A DNA stretch of 64,000 nt, from positions 1 to 64,000 of the forward strand of contig NZ_QVMU01000024.1 of the NCBI RefSeq assembly GCF_003605645.1, written 5' to 3'. Source of the stretch: Vibrio sinensis. Lineage in GTDB: Bacteria; Pseudomonadota; Gammaproteobacteria; Enterobacterales; Vibrionaceae. Below the pieces are notes generated by a model, which was given only the letters and a program-made list of their open reading frames with translations, did not search any database and was not told the origin of the DNA. Made by a program: the position numbers and the translations under genes. Within the stretch, counting starts at the first letter, position 1. Every line of letters starts with the position of its first letter. Positions 24,168 to 33,989 of the stretch are shown in pieces.

Positions 24168-26375
24168 TTAGTCAAATAACTCTTCCAGAGATTTTTTCTT
24201 CCGAGAGTATGGCATCGTCGATTTACAATCAGGATACCCAGTACAACCCCAAAAAGAGCTAGCTCGCTTTTTACCTGGAGCCTTGCCTTTACGTAGGCGC
24301 ATTGGCTTGCCACAGTCAGGACAATCAGGACAATCCTCAGCAGCAATACGCTTTTCTGGTTTCCCACGATTGTCAGGAAAAGTCTTTTTACATGTCTCGT
24401 TCTGACACCCCCAAAAAAAGCCATTTTTCCCTTTTAGTCGCTTCAACTTACCACCACAATTGAAACAATCATGAGTAGGACCTTCCGCATTTTTGAAAGC
24501 CTTAGCTAAGATGCCTTCTGGTTGAGTTAGGGTTGGAGCATTCTGCTTGAGTTGTTGGATCATTTGAACAATCCAACCTGAGATTTGCTGCATAAAGACG
24601 GACATGTTTCCGTTCCCTGTCGCTATCTTCTCCAGTTCCTGTTCCCAAGCCGCCGTCATGCCTGGGCTTTTGATCGCTGCTGGTACGACAGCAATAAGTG
24701 CGTGAGCTTTATCCGTGGCGATAAGGAGCTTTTTCTTTCTCTGCAAGTACCCTTTATCGACCGCACCCTGAATAATGCCTGCACGGGTAGCTGGGGTGCC
24801 GAGGCCAGCGGTGTCTTTTAGGACTTGCTTAAACTTTTCTTCTGTGACAAAGCGAGCAATGTTTTCCATCGCGCTTAGTAGTGTGGCTTCGGTGAAATGA
24901 GGTGATGGCCGAGTCATTTTGTCAGTGATTACCGAATCATTGATCAAGGCTGGTTCACCCTGGCTAACTTTCGGTAATTTCTCTTGCTCTTTTGGTCCAT
25001 CAAGATCATCGCCTTCATCTTGAGGGGATGATTCTGCATCATTGTTGAATAGTACTTTCCAACCTTGACGTAAATGTGTTTTGCCGTTGGCCGTGAACGA
25101 ATGATTGCCGCATTGAACATCAATTGTAGTTTTGTTGAATTCAAAAGGACTGTAGAACTGGGCGATGTAGAAACGACGAATTGCATCGTACAGATTGAAC
25201 TCTTTTTCGCTCATGGCACTTATGTTGGTTTTGGCCGGAGTTGGAATGATGGCATGGTGAGCGGTGATTTTTTTGTCATTGAACGCTCTTGATGATCTCG
25301 ATTGGTCTGCTCCAGCCACCAGCCCTGAAACACGCTGATCCGAAAGAATCAGAGCTTGAAGAATATCGGGGATATCCTCTTTCTGTGATTCTGGCAGGTA
25401 TCTGCAATCTGTACGGGGGTAGGTGGTTGCTTTGTGCTTTTCGTACAAAGCTTGTGCTGCATCAAGTGTTTCTTGCGCACTGTACCCCCAACGTTTGGCC
25501 GCGTATTGCTGTAAACTAGTCAAATCAAATGGAAGAGGGGCTGATTCCTTGCCAGCTTTTGTTTCAGCCTTACTTATAAGTGCTTGCGCTCCTTTTACTT
25601 GAGCGGCTACTTGCTCTGCATAGGCTTTGTTTGTACATCGCCCTTGATCGTCAGAGCACTCTTCTGGCGGCACCCAGTGAGCAAGGAATTGACCGTTTTG
25701 AACAGATACACCGACGTCCATCGTCCAGAACGGTGATGGTTTGAAGTTGGCTATTTCACTGTCTCGCTGGCACACAAGGGCGACCGTGGGGGTGATTACT
25801 CGTCCTATATGGAGCGTTTGCCCGAAGCCAACCTCTCTTGCAAGTACTGTATAACAGCGAGACATGTTCATACCCACTACCCAGTCAGCTCGCTGGCGAG
25901 ATAGGGATGCGTAATAAAGGGGTATCGTCTCCTTGCCATCTTTGATGTTTCGAAGTGCTTTTCTGATACTGCTTTCATCAAGAGCAGTTAAACAAACTCG
26001 TTTTACGGGGCCTTGGTATCGGAATCTATCGAGTAGGGAACGAGCGATCGCTTCGCCTTCTCTGTCATAGTCAGTCGAGATATAAACTGTGCTGGCTTTT
26101 TTCACCAGCTGCTCGATCACTTTATATTGCTTGGAAGAGCTACGCCTCACCTTGCTACGCCATGATTCAGGAGAAATAGGCAGTGTTTCAAGGGACCATG
26201 CTTTATATTTCTCGTCATAGTCATCGGGCATATAGAGTTCTAATAGATGACCAAGAGCCCAGGTTATTGCCCGGCCACTTCCATCATGAATAAAACCGTC
26301 GCCGTGCTGAGTTACTCCCATCACAGCTGCGAGGTCTTTTGCTTGGGATGGCTTCTCACAAATGTACAGATCCAT
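24168..26375 (-). CDS. topB: DNA topoisomerase III (type IA)
   Basis: A 735-residue type IA topoisomerase. The N-terminal Toprim domain is seen in MDLYICEKPSQAKDLA and STDYDREGEAIAR (the DxDxE-type metal site), and the active tyrosine lies in TTYPRTDCRYLPE near residue 319. The C-terminus carries two four-cysteine zinc fingers (CFNCGG...CQNETC and CPDCGKPM...CTGYPDC) that bind single-stranded DNA. Plasmid TopB/TraE-type enzymes decatenate and help resolve transfer or recombination intermediates. It starts 1 nt after the stop of the 100-residue gene, so it is the last gene of a minus-strand operon divergent from traI. Confidence 0.95.
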   Translation of the reverse strand: MDLYICEKPSQAKDLAAVMGVTQHGDGFIHDGSGRAITWALGHLLELYMPDDYDEKYKAWSLETLPISPESWRSKVRRSSSKQYKVIEQLVKKASTVYISTDYDREGEAIARSLLDRFRYQGPVKRVCLTALDESSIRKALRNIKDGKETIPLYYASLSRQRADWVVGMNMSRCYTVLAREVGFGQTLHIGRVITPTVALVCQRDSEIANFKPSPFWTMDVGVSVQNGQFLAHWVPPEECSDDQGRCTNKAYAEQVAAQVKGAQALISKAETKAGKESAPLPFDLTSLQQYAAKRWGYSAQETLDAAQALYEKHKATTYPRTDCRYLPESQKEDIPDILQALILSDQRVSGLVAGADQSRSSRAFNDKKITAHHAIIPTPAKTNISAMSEKEFNLYDAIRRFYIAQFYSPFEFNKTTIDVQCGNHSFTANGKTHLRQGWKVLFNNDAESSPQDEGDDLDGPKEQEKLPKVSQGEPALINDSVITDKMTRPSPHFTEATLLSAMENIARFVTEEKFKQVLKDTAGLGTPATRAGIIQGAVDKGYLQRKKKLLIATDKAHALIAVVPAAIKSPGMTAAWEQELEKIATGNGNMSVFMQQISGWIVQMIQQLKQNAPTLTQPEGILAKAFKNAEGPTHDCFNCGGKLKRLKGKNGFFWGCQNETCKKTFPDNRGKPEKRIAAEDCPDCPDCGKPMRLRKGKAPGKKRASSFWGCTGYPDCKSTMPYSRKKKSLEELFD

Positions 26376-26678
26376 TTAAGCGCACTCCTTTGGTTTGAGC
26401 GCGATGTCTTGAATACCGTTTTGCTGCGTAGAAAGGTTGGTCAGCTGTTTCCAGTTTTCGGAGGCATCGGCTATTAAGGGGGATTTCTCTGTGCCAGCAA
26501 TAAAAGCTAGGTTGGCAGAGATAACGACTGCTGCTTCTTCCGGAGTGCCACTTTGTCCGGCCTCAACCAGCATGATGTTCAGCTCATCAAAGAGCTCAGC
26601 TTTAGCTTGAAGAACGAGAAGCTCTTCTTCCGTCAACTGAGTATGTGATGAGCTGGTGGTTACTTTATGGCTTTGCAT
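26376..26678 (-). CDS. Hypothetical protein, 100 residues
   Basis: A soluble, helical, slightly acidic protein with no recognised domain. It overlaps the end of the lipoprotein gene by 19 nt and abuts topB, so it is translationally coupled on both sides. The operon placement makes it a real gene; its function is unknown. Confidence 0.65.
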   Translation of the reverse strand: MQSHKVTTSSSHTQLTEEELLVLQAKAELFDELNIMLVEAGQSGTPEEAAVVISANLAFIAGTEKSPLIADASENWKQLTNLSTQQNGIQDIALKPKECA

Positions 26679-27436
26679 GGGTTTACCACTGTAAATGGGC
26701 GAGTAGAACTGCGAACGATCTTGCGCTGTTCATTCGTCATTTTTTGTGATGTGCAAAATTGCGTCCAAGCGGTGAGATAATCTTGGTAAGTGTGTTGTGG
26801 CGGATTGCACTGACCAACCAGATCGCTTGGGATACTGCCTGTTTCGCCTTTTTCTTTCTCGATGAACTGCCAATCGCGTTCATCCATGCCATTACCGCTA
26901 TCACAGAAACGCTCCCAGCGTGATAGTTCGTATAAGGAGTACCCTTTGCCTTTCACACCAGAAGAAAGTTTTTTGTATGCGGAAATGGCATCTTCCATGT
27001 TGGAACCATTTTTATCCTTCTGCTGTTTTATCAATGCGCTTTCATTATTCGCGCCGAGACTACTTGTTGGACCTAATACATGGATGTAATCGGGTTTGCG
27101 AAATGCTGCTCCACCCAGTCCTAAATCTTCATAAGAAACATTGAGACCACGATCTACACGATCTTGCTTCTTATGTGCTTCGATATCAGCACTGCCACGA
27201 TTTTCAGCAATATTCAAAAGGAAGTAATAGGCATCGACATCATCATCAGACGCAAGCAGTTTGTCAGCCTTCGCTTCGTAGATAGGAAGGTTCTCTTGAA
27301 TCCATTGATCTGTCGGCTGCTGAGGAATGCCGTAGCGTTGGTGCAATTCTGCGTTTGTTGGTGGGATATCTTTGGTTGAGGAACACCCAGCCAAAATAGC
27401 TAACCCTACAAGTACTACTAATTGCTTTTTAATCAT
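26660..27436 (-). CDS. Predicted lipoprotein, 258 residues
   Basis: The mature protein follows a lipobox: MIKKQLVVLVGLAILAGC, with the Cys as lipidation site. I choose the ATG at 27436, which sits just after the stop of the preceding gene, because it gives a proper signal peptide; upstream starts would put extra residues before it. The periplasmic part has three further cysteines, a helical repeat-like N-terminal half (AYYFLLNIAENRGS) and the segment YSLYELSRWERFCDSG. The family was not recognised. The operon with topB and opposite orientation to traI suggest a transfer-related envelope role, but this is inference. Confidence 0.7.
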   Translation of the reverse strand: MIKKQLVVLVGLAILAGCSSTKDIPPTNAELHQRYGIPQQPTDQWIQENLPIYEAKADKLLASDDDVDAYYFLLNIAENRGSADIEAHKKQDRVDRGLNVSYEDLGLGGAAFRKPDYIHVLGPTSSLGANNESALIKQQKDKNGSNMEDAISAYKKLSSGVKGKGYSLYELSRWERFCDSGNGMDERDWQFIEKEKGETGSIPSDLVGQCNPPQHTYQDYLTAWTQFCTSQKMTNEQRKIVRSSTRPFTVVNPCKAIK

Positions 27437-27440
27437 CTGC

Positions 27441-27680
27441 TTACCCATTGAATTGTTGCTCCAACCATTGTTCATCAATGGTGTCGATTGTCCGGCCATC
27501 ACTGTTGCTTAAAAGCTTACGAGTAATGACTGTTGTCCAGTTATTAACAAGAGACATGTCAGACTGAGCCTGATGCAAAGCCTCTTTGTCTCCCTGCATG
27601 TTGTTAGCGGTTACTGCCTGTGCTTGGCGCTTTAAAGCATCAAGTGCCAAATAGGCAGCATCGGGCAATGTTCTTTCCAT
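27441..27680 (-). CDS. Hypothetical protein, 79 residues
   Basis: First gene of the minus-strand operon, preceded on that strand by AGGAGAG at a proper distance. A short helical protein with no recognised motif. It diverges from traI across a 160-nt region that also contains the 15-bp palindromic box, so both operons may respond to the same regulator. Confidence 0.6.
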   Translation of the reverse strand: MERTLPDAAYLALDALKRQAQAVTANNMQGDKEALHQAQSDMSLVNNWTTVITRKLLSNSDGRTIDTIDEQWLEQQFNG

Positions 27681-27753
27681 ACAACTCTCCTGATACCAAA
27701 TAATGATGCTGTGTATTTTATCTGGTCACTCAATCATCTCTGACGCCTCAAAC

Positions 27754-27768
27754 TGCCCAAAATGGACA
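27754..27768. promoter_or_regulatory. Transfer activator box upstream of traI
   Basis: TGCCCAAAATGGACA, a palindromic 15-bp box. A -10-like TATACG follows at 27807-27812 (38 nt from the box end), with no good -35 between. One of seven such boxes in the window. Confidence 0.65.
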
Positions 27769-27843
27769 GGAGGGGAGATATGAGAAGACAAAAGGGTCTG
27801 CGAGCATATACGCACGGAAAAAGCGCAGGTAAATAAGAACCAG

Positions 27844-30800
27844 ATGATAAGTAGTGCCTTTAAAAAATTATTTGGTGGGCGCGGTGAGAAAAAAGTAGAG
27901 GTAGTAGCTTCCCAGGTTAGGGATTTAGCTGACGAAGAGATACCTCGATACCCGCCGTTTGCCAAAGGGCTACCAATGGCCCCAGTCGATAAAGTGTTGC
28001 AGACACAGAACGAACTTATTCAAAAAATCAGGAGCACTTTAGGTTTTACTCAAGAAGAGTACGACCGTTTAGTCATGCCTGTAATTGGCCGTTACGCGGC
28101 GTTTGTTCATTTATTACCAGCATCCGAAGCTCATCATCATCGGGGAGCTGGTGGATTGTTTCGTCATGGGCTGGAGGTTGCCTTTTGGGCGACACAGGCA
28201 TCTGAGTCAGTTATTTTCTCAATTTCAGGCTCCCCTCGTGAACGAAGAAACAATGAGCCGCGATGGCGTTTGGCATGTTGTTTCTCAGGGTTATTGCATG
28301 ACGTTGGTAAGCCATTGTCTGATGTTGTGATCACAAACAGCGATGGTAGTAAAACGTGGAACCCATATTCAGAAACTCTGGTTGACTGGGCTAAGCGCCA
28401 TAATGTGAGTCGTTATTTTCTTCGTTGGAGAGATAGAGAACACAAACGGCACGAGCAATTTTCGCTGCTGACCGTCGAACGAATTTTGACTCCAGAGGCT
28501 TTGGAGTTTCTAGCTGATCCCGGTAAAGACATTGTTGAATCCATGCTACAGGCAATATCAGGTCTTAGAATCAATGACCCGGTAACAAAGTTAATGCTTA
28601 AAGCTGATGGTGAAAGTGTTTCTCGTGACCTCAAACAGAATCGCCTAGATGTCGATGAGTTTGCTTACGGTGTTCCTGTTGAGCGTTATGTATTTGATGC
28701 TTTACGTCGATTGGTTAAAACGGGCAAATGGAAAGTCAATGAGCCTGGCGCGAAGGTGTGGCATTTACATCAGGGTGTGTTCATTACATGGAAGCAGGGA
28801 GCCAGTGATATTTATGACTTGTTAACGGAAGATAAAATTCCTGGCATTCCTCGTGATCCAGATACCTTGGCTGATATTTTAATTGAGCGTGGTTTTGCTC
28901 TGAAAAACGTATTACCAGAGCATGGCAAAGATGTTTTCTATCGTTATTGGGAAGTTATCCCTGAATTACCTCAAGAAGGGGAAGAAGTCACAGGGAAAAT
29001 CAAAATGCAGATGCTGCGTCTTGAATCGTCGGAGTTGGTTTTTACCACTGAACCGCCTGCGGCCATCGCGGGTGAAGTTATTGGCGATGAGGACGAACAG
29101 GAACTTGATGCCAGTGAGCTTGATGACGATGCACCGGAAGATGGAGATGAGAACTCTGATTCGCTCACCGCTACACCAGAGCCTATTGGTTCTCTTGATG
29201 ATGGATTCGAAATTCCAGATTTTATGGCAGCACCGCCCTCAACGGACTCTCAATCATCGGAACCGAAAGGTGGCACTTCCACCGATACCAAAACAAGCAA
29301 GAATGACGATAAAGCTGATGCCCCAAAAGAACCATCAGCACAAGAAATCGCTCAAACCGCAGCACCATTAGCATTAGACGATCCATTGAAAGGGCTGAAA
29401 GATGCTGGTGGGGCATTAGGAGTTTGCGATTTTCCATTCGATGCATTTGGGCTCAATACCGAGCCTGATACAACACAAAAAGACAAAGCTGAAACGCCAA
29501 ATGTTCCAACAGAACAAAGCGAAGAAGACACATCTTTACCCGGCATAGACAACATTCGCTCGGGCAAGAAGCGTCAGCCTAAAGCATCCGCAAACACGGC
29601 AGCATCCTTGTCACCGAATGAGTTTTTTGGCCCTGAACCGAGCGCAATATTTGATGCCCCACCAATGCCGCCAGAGGATATGTTTGCACCAATAGATGCT
29701 GTCCCTTTGGATGCCTATGACTACTCCCATGAGATGGAAGAGCGTGAAGAGTTTGTTCCAACAGAACATTTCCAAGATGCAGAGACATATTCTTTCAGCC
29801 AGCAGGATAAATCGAGTGATGTTGATGTGCGTGGTCATTTGGAGAATGTTCTAAGTGGATACGGCGCGGCAGAAAGTATTTTAAAAGAAGCCATTATTCC
29901 TGTGCTGGATGGACACAAAACATTAGGTGAAGTGCTTTGCTTTATGAAGAAAAAAGCAGTGATCCTTTATCCAGAAGGTGCCCGAGCGCTTGGGGCTCCA
30001 GCCGAAGTCTTGAACACGTTATTTGACGCTGGCGCTATCGTGCCTGACCCAGTTCATCCAAACCGGAAGGTTCATGATTTTAGTGGCATTAAAGGGTTGT
30101 TACTTTCTTCTGATATCTCAGATGTTATCAAAGCTGCGATAGAACAAGCTGAGAAAGACTTTGACCCAATTCGTGAAGTTAGTGCGCTAAATGATAAACG
30201 CCAATCTGGCAAGAAAGCTGAAAAGGCACACTCAGAAAAGAAAGTTAAGAGCCAGAAAACCAACCAATCTACGCCGAAAAAGCCTAAACCTGCAATGGAT
30301 ATTTCAGCATTACTGCCCGGAGAGCAAACAGGTGGCCGCTCATCTGAGAATAAAAGAATCGCACAACAAACGGCACAAGGTAAGAAGGGCACAGCAGCTA
30401 AAACTCAAACCGAACAGCACAAAAATGAGAGTGAAAACAGTGCTTCTAATGAGGAAAAGCAAAATGTGTCACGTTTACCTAAGCGCCAAAAACCAAAGAC
30501 AACGGTAAATAAACCACCAAAAGAAACGCGGCCAGTGAGTCTGGATTTCGATTCTGATTTAGAACTGCCAATGACAAAAGTGGTCGGGCAAATAGATCTA
30601 GAAGACGAGGAACCTAAAAAGCCTCAGAAGGCGAAAGAAATTAGTGATGAGGACTTTTTACCTCCTCAGTCTGACATTGATGCAGAGGAGGCCATTAGGC
30701 TTCTGAAAGAAATGATAAAAAACCAAAAAGGACGATGGTTAGTCGGTCCGGTCATTAAGGAGGATGGGTGTTTGGTAACAAGCGATAAGGCTCTGGAGAA

Positions 30801-30918
30801 AGTAACTGGTGAGTGTACGAATCTTAGCAAATCTATGCTGAGAGCATTACTCGCTAGTGGGCAACGACGCCCAAGAATGACTATTCGCCAGGGGAATTTA
30901 AGGTTAGAGGTGGAGTAA
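27844..30918 (+). CDS. traI: MOBH-type conjugative relaxase TraI
   Basis: A 1024-residue relaxase that nicks the origin of transfer and pilots the strand into the recipient. It is of the TraI_2 (MOBH) family as in SXT and IncC: the metal-binding motif is in HHHRGAGGLFRHGLEVA near residue 97 and LLHDVGK near 152, an HD-hydrolase-like arrangement. A long acidic and low-complexity region (about residues 390-880) separates this from the C-terminal TraI_2_C winged-helix domain (about 940-1024, GRWLVGPVIKEDG). The ribosome binding site is weak. It is followed after 6 nt by traD. The origin of transfer was not identified in the window. Confidence 0.93.
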   Translation: MISSAFKKLFGGRGEKKVEVVASQVRDLADEEIPRYPPFAKGLPMAPVDKVLQTQNELIQKIRSTLGFTQEEYDRLVMPVIGRYAAFVHLLPASEAHHHRGAGGLFRHGLEVAFWATQASESVIFSISGSPRERRNNEPRWRLACCFSGLLHDVGKPLSDVVITNSDGSKTWNPYSETLVDWAKRHNVSRYFLRWRDREHKRHEQFSLLTVERILTPEALEFLADPGKDIVESMLQAISGLRINDPVTKLMLKADGESVSRDLKQNRLDVDEFAYGVPVERYVFDALRRLVKTGKWKVNEPGAKVWHLHQGVFITWKQGASDIYDLLTEDKIPGIPRDPDTLADILIERGFALKNVLPEHGKDVFYRYWEVIPELPQEGEEVTGKIKMQMLRLESSELVFTTEPPAAIAGEVIGDEDEQELDASELDDDAPEDGDENSDSLTATPEPIGSLDDGFEIPDFMAAPPSTDSQSSEPKGGTSTDTKTSKNDDKADAPKEPSAQEIAQTAAPLALDDPLKGLKDAGGALGVCDFPFDAFGLNTEPDTTQKDKAETPNVPTEQSEEDTSLPGIDNIRSGKKRQPKASANTAASLSPNEFFGPEPSAIFDAPPMPPEDMFAPIDAVPLDAYDYSHEMEEREEFVPTEHFQDAETYSFSQQDKSSDVDVRGHLENVLSGYGAAESILKEAIIPVLDGHKTLGEVLCFMKKKAVILYPEGARALGAPAEVLNTLFDAGAIVPDPVHPNRKVHDFSGIKGLLLSSDISDVIKAAIEQAEKDFDPIREVSALNDKRQSGKKAEKAHSEKKVKSQKTNQSTPKKPKPAMDISALLPGEQTGGRSSENKRIAQQTAQGKKGTAAKTQTEQHKNESENSASNEEKQNVSRLPKRQKPKTTVNKPPKETRPVSLDFDSDLELPMTKVVGQIDLEDEEPKKPQKAKEISDEDFLPPQSDIDAEEAIRLLKEMIKNQKGRWLVGPVIKEDGCLVTSDKALEKVTGECTNLSKSMLRALLASGQRRPRMTIRQGNLRLEVE

Positions 30919-30924
30919 AGATAG

Positions 30925-32793
30925 ATGAGCATGGATTATGACCCACTTGGGTATGAAATGCCGTGGAGGCCAAATTTTGAAGGTCGTGCAGCGCTAGGGT
31001 GGGCAGCTGCCAGCGGTGTGGCCTTGACGGTTAATCAAATGGCAGAGTCAATGCCTCCGGAACCGTTTTATTGGATGACTGGTATTTGTGGTGTTATGGC
31101 AATGTCCCGAATCCCAAAAGCCATGATGTTACATCGTCTCCAGAAGCATCTATTTGGTCGTGAACTGGAATTTATCTCTTTAAAAGAGCTAGAAAAAATG
31201 ATGGCTGGCTCAGAAGATGATATGTGGCTTGGTCATGGTTTTGTATGGGAAAAGCGTCATGCTCAGCGTGTATTTGAAATCATCAAACGTGACTGGCACA
31301 CCTTTACTGCTCAAGAGCCTTTAATCAAGAAGACGGTTCGCGTCCTTAAAGGCAAAAAGAAAGAAGATCCAATGGGGCAAACATGGATTCACGGTGTTGA
31401 ACCAAAAGAAGAGAAGTTGATGCAACCGTTGAAGCATACAGAAGGCCACACGCTTATTGTAGGTACAACAGGTTCAGGCAAGACTCGTATGTTCGACATT
31501 ATGATCACGCAAGCTGTCTTGCGCAATGAAGCAGTGATCATTATCGACCCTAAGGGTGATAAAGAAATGAGGGACAATGCAAGGAGAGCTTGCGAAGCTA
31601 TGGGCCATCCAGAGCGATTTGTTTCCTTTCACCCTGCGTTCCCAGATGAATCCGTGCGATTGGACCCTCTACGTAACTTTAGCCGTGTGACGGAGATTGC
31701 GAGCCGTTTGGCCGCGTTGATACCTTCGGAGGCAGGTGCAGATCCATTCAAATCATTTGGTTGGCAAGCACTGAACAATATCGCTCAAGGTCTTGTACTG
31801 ACTTATGAACGTCCTAGCATTGTTCTGTTGAAACGATTTTTGGAAGGTGGTGCCGCAGGTCTGGTTATCAAAGCCGTACAGGCTTATTCAGCACGAGTTA
31901 TGGAAGACTGGGAATCAAAAGCAGCACCATATTTGGAAAAAGTGAAAAATGGCAATAGAGAAAAGCAAGCTTTTGCCATGATGAAGTTCTACCAAGATGT
32001 TATTCAACCAGAGTTTCCTCACTCAGATTTGGAAGGCTTATTGTCGATGTTCCAACATGACTCGGCACACTTCGGGAAAATGGTTGCTTCACTGCTTCCT
32101 ATCATGAACATGCTTACCTCGGGTGATTTAGGAAAGATGCTGTCTCCCGATTCAAGCGATGTCGATGATACCAGGCCAATAAGTGACTCAGCCAAAATAA
32201 TAAACAATGGCATGGTTGCATACATTGGTCTGGATAGTTTGACCGACAGTATGGTTGGTTCTGCAATCGGCTCTCTTTTCTTATCTGACTTAACAGCTGT
32301 TGCTGGTGATAGATACAACTTTGGTGTCAACAATAAGCCCGTCAATATCTTTGTGGACGAAGCCGCAGAGGTGATCAATGACCCATTCATTCAGCTTCTC
32401 AACAAAGGTCGTGGCGCGAAACTTCGACTATTTGTTGCAACACAAACATTCGCTGACTTTGCCGCTCGGATGGGGAGTAAAGATAAAGCACTTCAGGTTC
32501 TGGGAAACATTAACAACACATTCTCATTGCGTGTAATTGATCCTGAAACACAAAAGTTCATTACAGACAACTTACCGAAAACACGTTTGAACTACGTCAT
32601 GAGAACGCAGGGCCAAAATACGGACGGTGAGCAGCCGATTATGCATGGGGGCAACCAAGGGGAACGGCTTATGGAAGAAGAAGCTGAATTGTTCTCTACG
32701 CAACTCCTGGGGATGCTGCCCAACCTTGAGTACATAGCCAAAATCTCTGGGGGGAAGATAGTCAAGGGACGGCTACCTATCTTGACATCTTAA
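30925..32793 (+). CDS. traD: Conjugative coupling ATPase TraD
   Basis: A 622-residue VirD4/FtsK-type ATPase of the SXT_TraD class that links the relaxosome to the secretion channel. It has an N-terminal membrane region, Walker A VGTTGSGKT near residue 179 and Walker B VNIFVDEAAEV near 473. EEEAELFSTQLLGMLPNLEY near the C-terminus is typical of this subgroup. It directly follows the relaxase gene and precedes two more genes by short spacers, in the same order as in SXT and IncC. Confidence 0.93.
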   Translation: MSMDYDPLGYEMPWRPNFEGRAALGWAAASGVALTVNQMAESMPPEPFYWMTGICGVMAMSRIPKAMMLHRLQKHLFGRELEFISLKELEKMMAGSEDDMWLGHGFVWEKRHAQRVFEIIKRDWHTFTAQEPLIKKTVRVLKGKKKEDPMGQTWIHGVEPKEEKLMQPLKHTEGHTLIVGTTGSGKTRMFDIMITQAVLRNEAVIIIDPKGDKEMRDNARRACEAMGHPERFVSFHPAFPDESVRLDPLRNFSRVTEIASRLAALIPSEAGADPFKSFGWQALNNIAQGLVLTYERPSIVLLKRFLEGGAAGLVIKAVQAYSARVMEDWESKAAPYLEKVKNGNREKQAFAMMKFYQDVIQPEFPHSDLEGLLSMFQHDSAHFGKMVASLLPIMNMLTSGDLGKMLSPDSSDVDDTRPISDSAKIINNGMVAYIGLDSLTDSMVGSAIGSLFLSDLTAVAGDRYNFGVNNKPVNIFVDEAAEVINDPFIQLLNKGRGAKLRLFVATQTFADFAARMGSKDKALQVLGNINNTFSLRVIDPETQKFITDNLPKTRLNYVMRTQGQNTDGEQPIMHGGNQGERLMEEEAELFSTQLLGMLPNLEYIAKISGGKIVKGRLPILTS

Positions 32794-32802
32794 TGGCGAA
32801 AT

Positions 32803-33387
32803 ATGAGTGCGAATAAGTATAAAAATTATGAGGTTACTAGAGTGGTTGATGTGAATCCGCACAAGAAAGTACTAAGCGTGATCCGAAAGCGTGATCGAAA
32901 AAATGCACACACACTGGCACTGCTGTTTTTTGATTGGCCTGCAACCAATGATGTGATTGAGCAACTATGTTGTCTCATCACTGATGGGATCAAATCGGAT
33001 AAGGAGCCAGTGATTTATCCGATTTTGGAAGAGGCATTAGATAAATATAGCGGTGTAGTGTTCCATGCGAACAAACGTAAGTACGAGGACCCGGTAAGAC
33101 TAGGGGTTTTCTTGGAAACCATCATCACTGAAACAGCTAAAGCGCTAGAAATTGAGATTGAAGATTCACTAGGTAACAAGTGGTCTGTGGAGAAAGGTGA
33201 GCCTTTTTCTCACTGGCTTGCAGACCATAAAGGTGAATTATTCATTGTTCCACATCAACATCAGAATGAATGCAAACTTCGCAAGGCTTTGTATCAGTTA
33301 GTCGCTAGCGAAAGTGTAAAAACAGTATTAAGGAGAACCAATTATGAAGAAGCCGTTGTGGCTGGTCGCTTGGTTGCTAGTCATTGA
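32803..33387 (+). CDS. Conserved-position tra-region protein, 194 residues
   Basis: A soluble protein of unknown family between traD and the DUF4400 gene. It shows no signal peptide or membrane segment; the only feature is a mixed alpha/beta pattern. It starts 9 nt after traD and its end overlaps the next gene by 44 nt. Related elements also carry an extra gene here, so it is likely a transfer accessory, but no function can be given. Confidence 0.6.
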   Translation: MSANKYKNYEVTRVVDVNPHKKVLSVIRKRDRKNAHTLALLFFDWPATNDVIEQLCCLITDGIKSDKEPVIYPILEEALDKYSGVVFHANKRKYEDPVRLGVFLETIITETAKALEIEIEDSLGNKWSVEKGEPFSHWLADHKGELFIVPHQHQNECKLRKALYQLVASESVKTVLRRTNYEEAVVAGRLVASH

Positions 33388-33973
33388 AGTCTTGGTGATT
33401 CTTTTGCTAGTACCTGGTGATTGGACAGATAAAACAATTCAGCGTGAATCAGAGCTGGTGGAGCAGAACTTAGGCTATGAAGCTAGACAGTGGATTAGTG
33501 ATACAGCTGGGGACTGGTACAAAACTAGTGTGCTTGATTCTGGCTTTTATGCTGCTATGTATCACACGTTAATTCCAACAGAAGAGGAACGTAGAAAGTC
33601 GAAAGGAATGGAGAATATGGGCCAAGCATGGTTCGTTTGGGTGGAGGGGCGAATTGAAGCCTTTACCAATGTAATTTACCAGTTCTACACGCGGTTAGCA
33701 CTTTTGTCCTCCTGGGCACCGTATCTGCTCATCTTGTTCATCCCGGCGGTTTATGACGGTTTGATGAGTTGGAAGATCAAACGAACCAACTTTGACTATG
33801 CGAGCCCTGTTGTCCACCGATATAGCATTCGAGGAACGTTCTTCCTAAGCATGGGGCTGTTTATTACCTTTTTTGCTCCCATAGCTCTAAATCCAATTGT
33901 AATCCCCGCTGTGATGATGCTCTGTTGTGTGTTGTTGGGACTTGCATTCGGCAATTTACAAAAACGAGTTTAA
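33344..33973 (+). CDS. DUF4400-type integral membrane transfer protein
   Basis: A 209-residue inner-membrane protein resembling the ICE-associated DUF4400 family, called TraJ or s043 in SXT-like elements. There is one transmembrane helix at the N-terminus (LWLVAWLLVIEVLVILLLV), a periplasmic loop to about residue 120, then helices at about 122-140, 162-182 and 184-203. AAGGAGAA precedes the ATG inside the previous gene. It is thought to assist coupling of TraD with the channel; this role is from context. Confidence 0.75.
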   Translation: MKKPLWLVAWLLVIEVLVILLLVPGDWTDKTIQRESELVEQNLGYEARQWISDTAGDWYKTSVLDSGFYAAMYHTLIPTEEERRKSKGMENMGQAWFVWVEGRIEAFTNVIYQFYTRLALLSSWAPYLLILFIPAVYDGLMSWKIKRTNFDYASPVVHRYSIRGTFFLSMGLFITFFAPIALNPIVIPAVMMLCCVLLGLAFGNLQKRV

Positions 33974-33989
33974 CCAAAGGATATTCAAT

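Noticed and set aside
28922-29371. Alternative-frame coding inside traI and other long genes
   Set aside because: These frames lack ribosome binding sites and recognisable sequence and lie inside well-supported genes, so they are treated as chance open frames.
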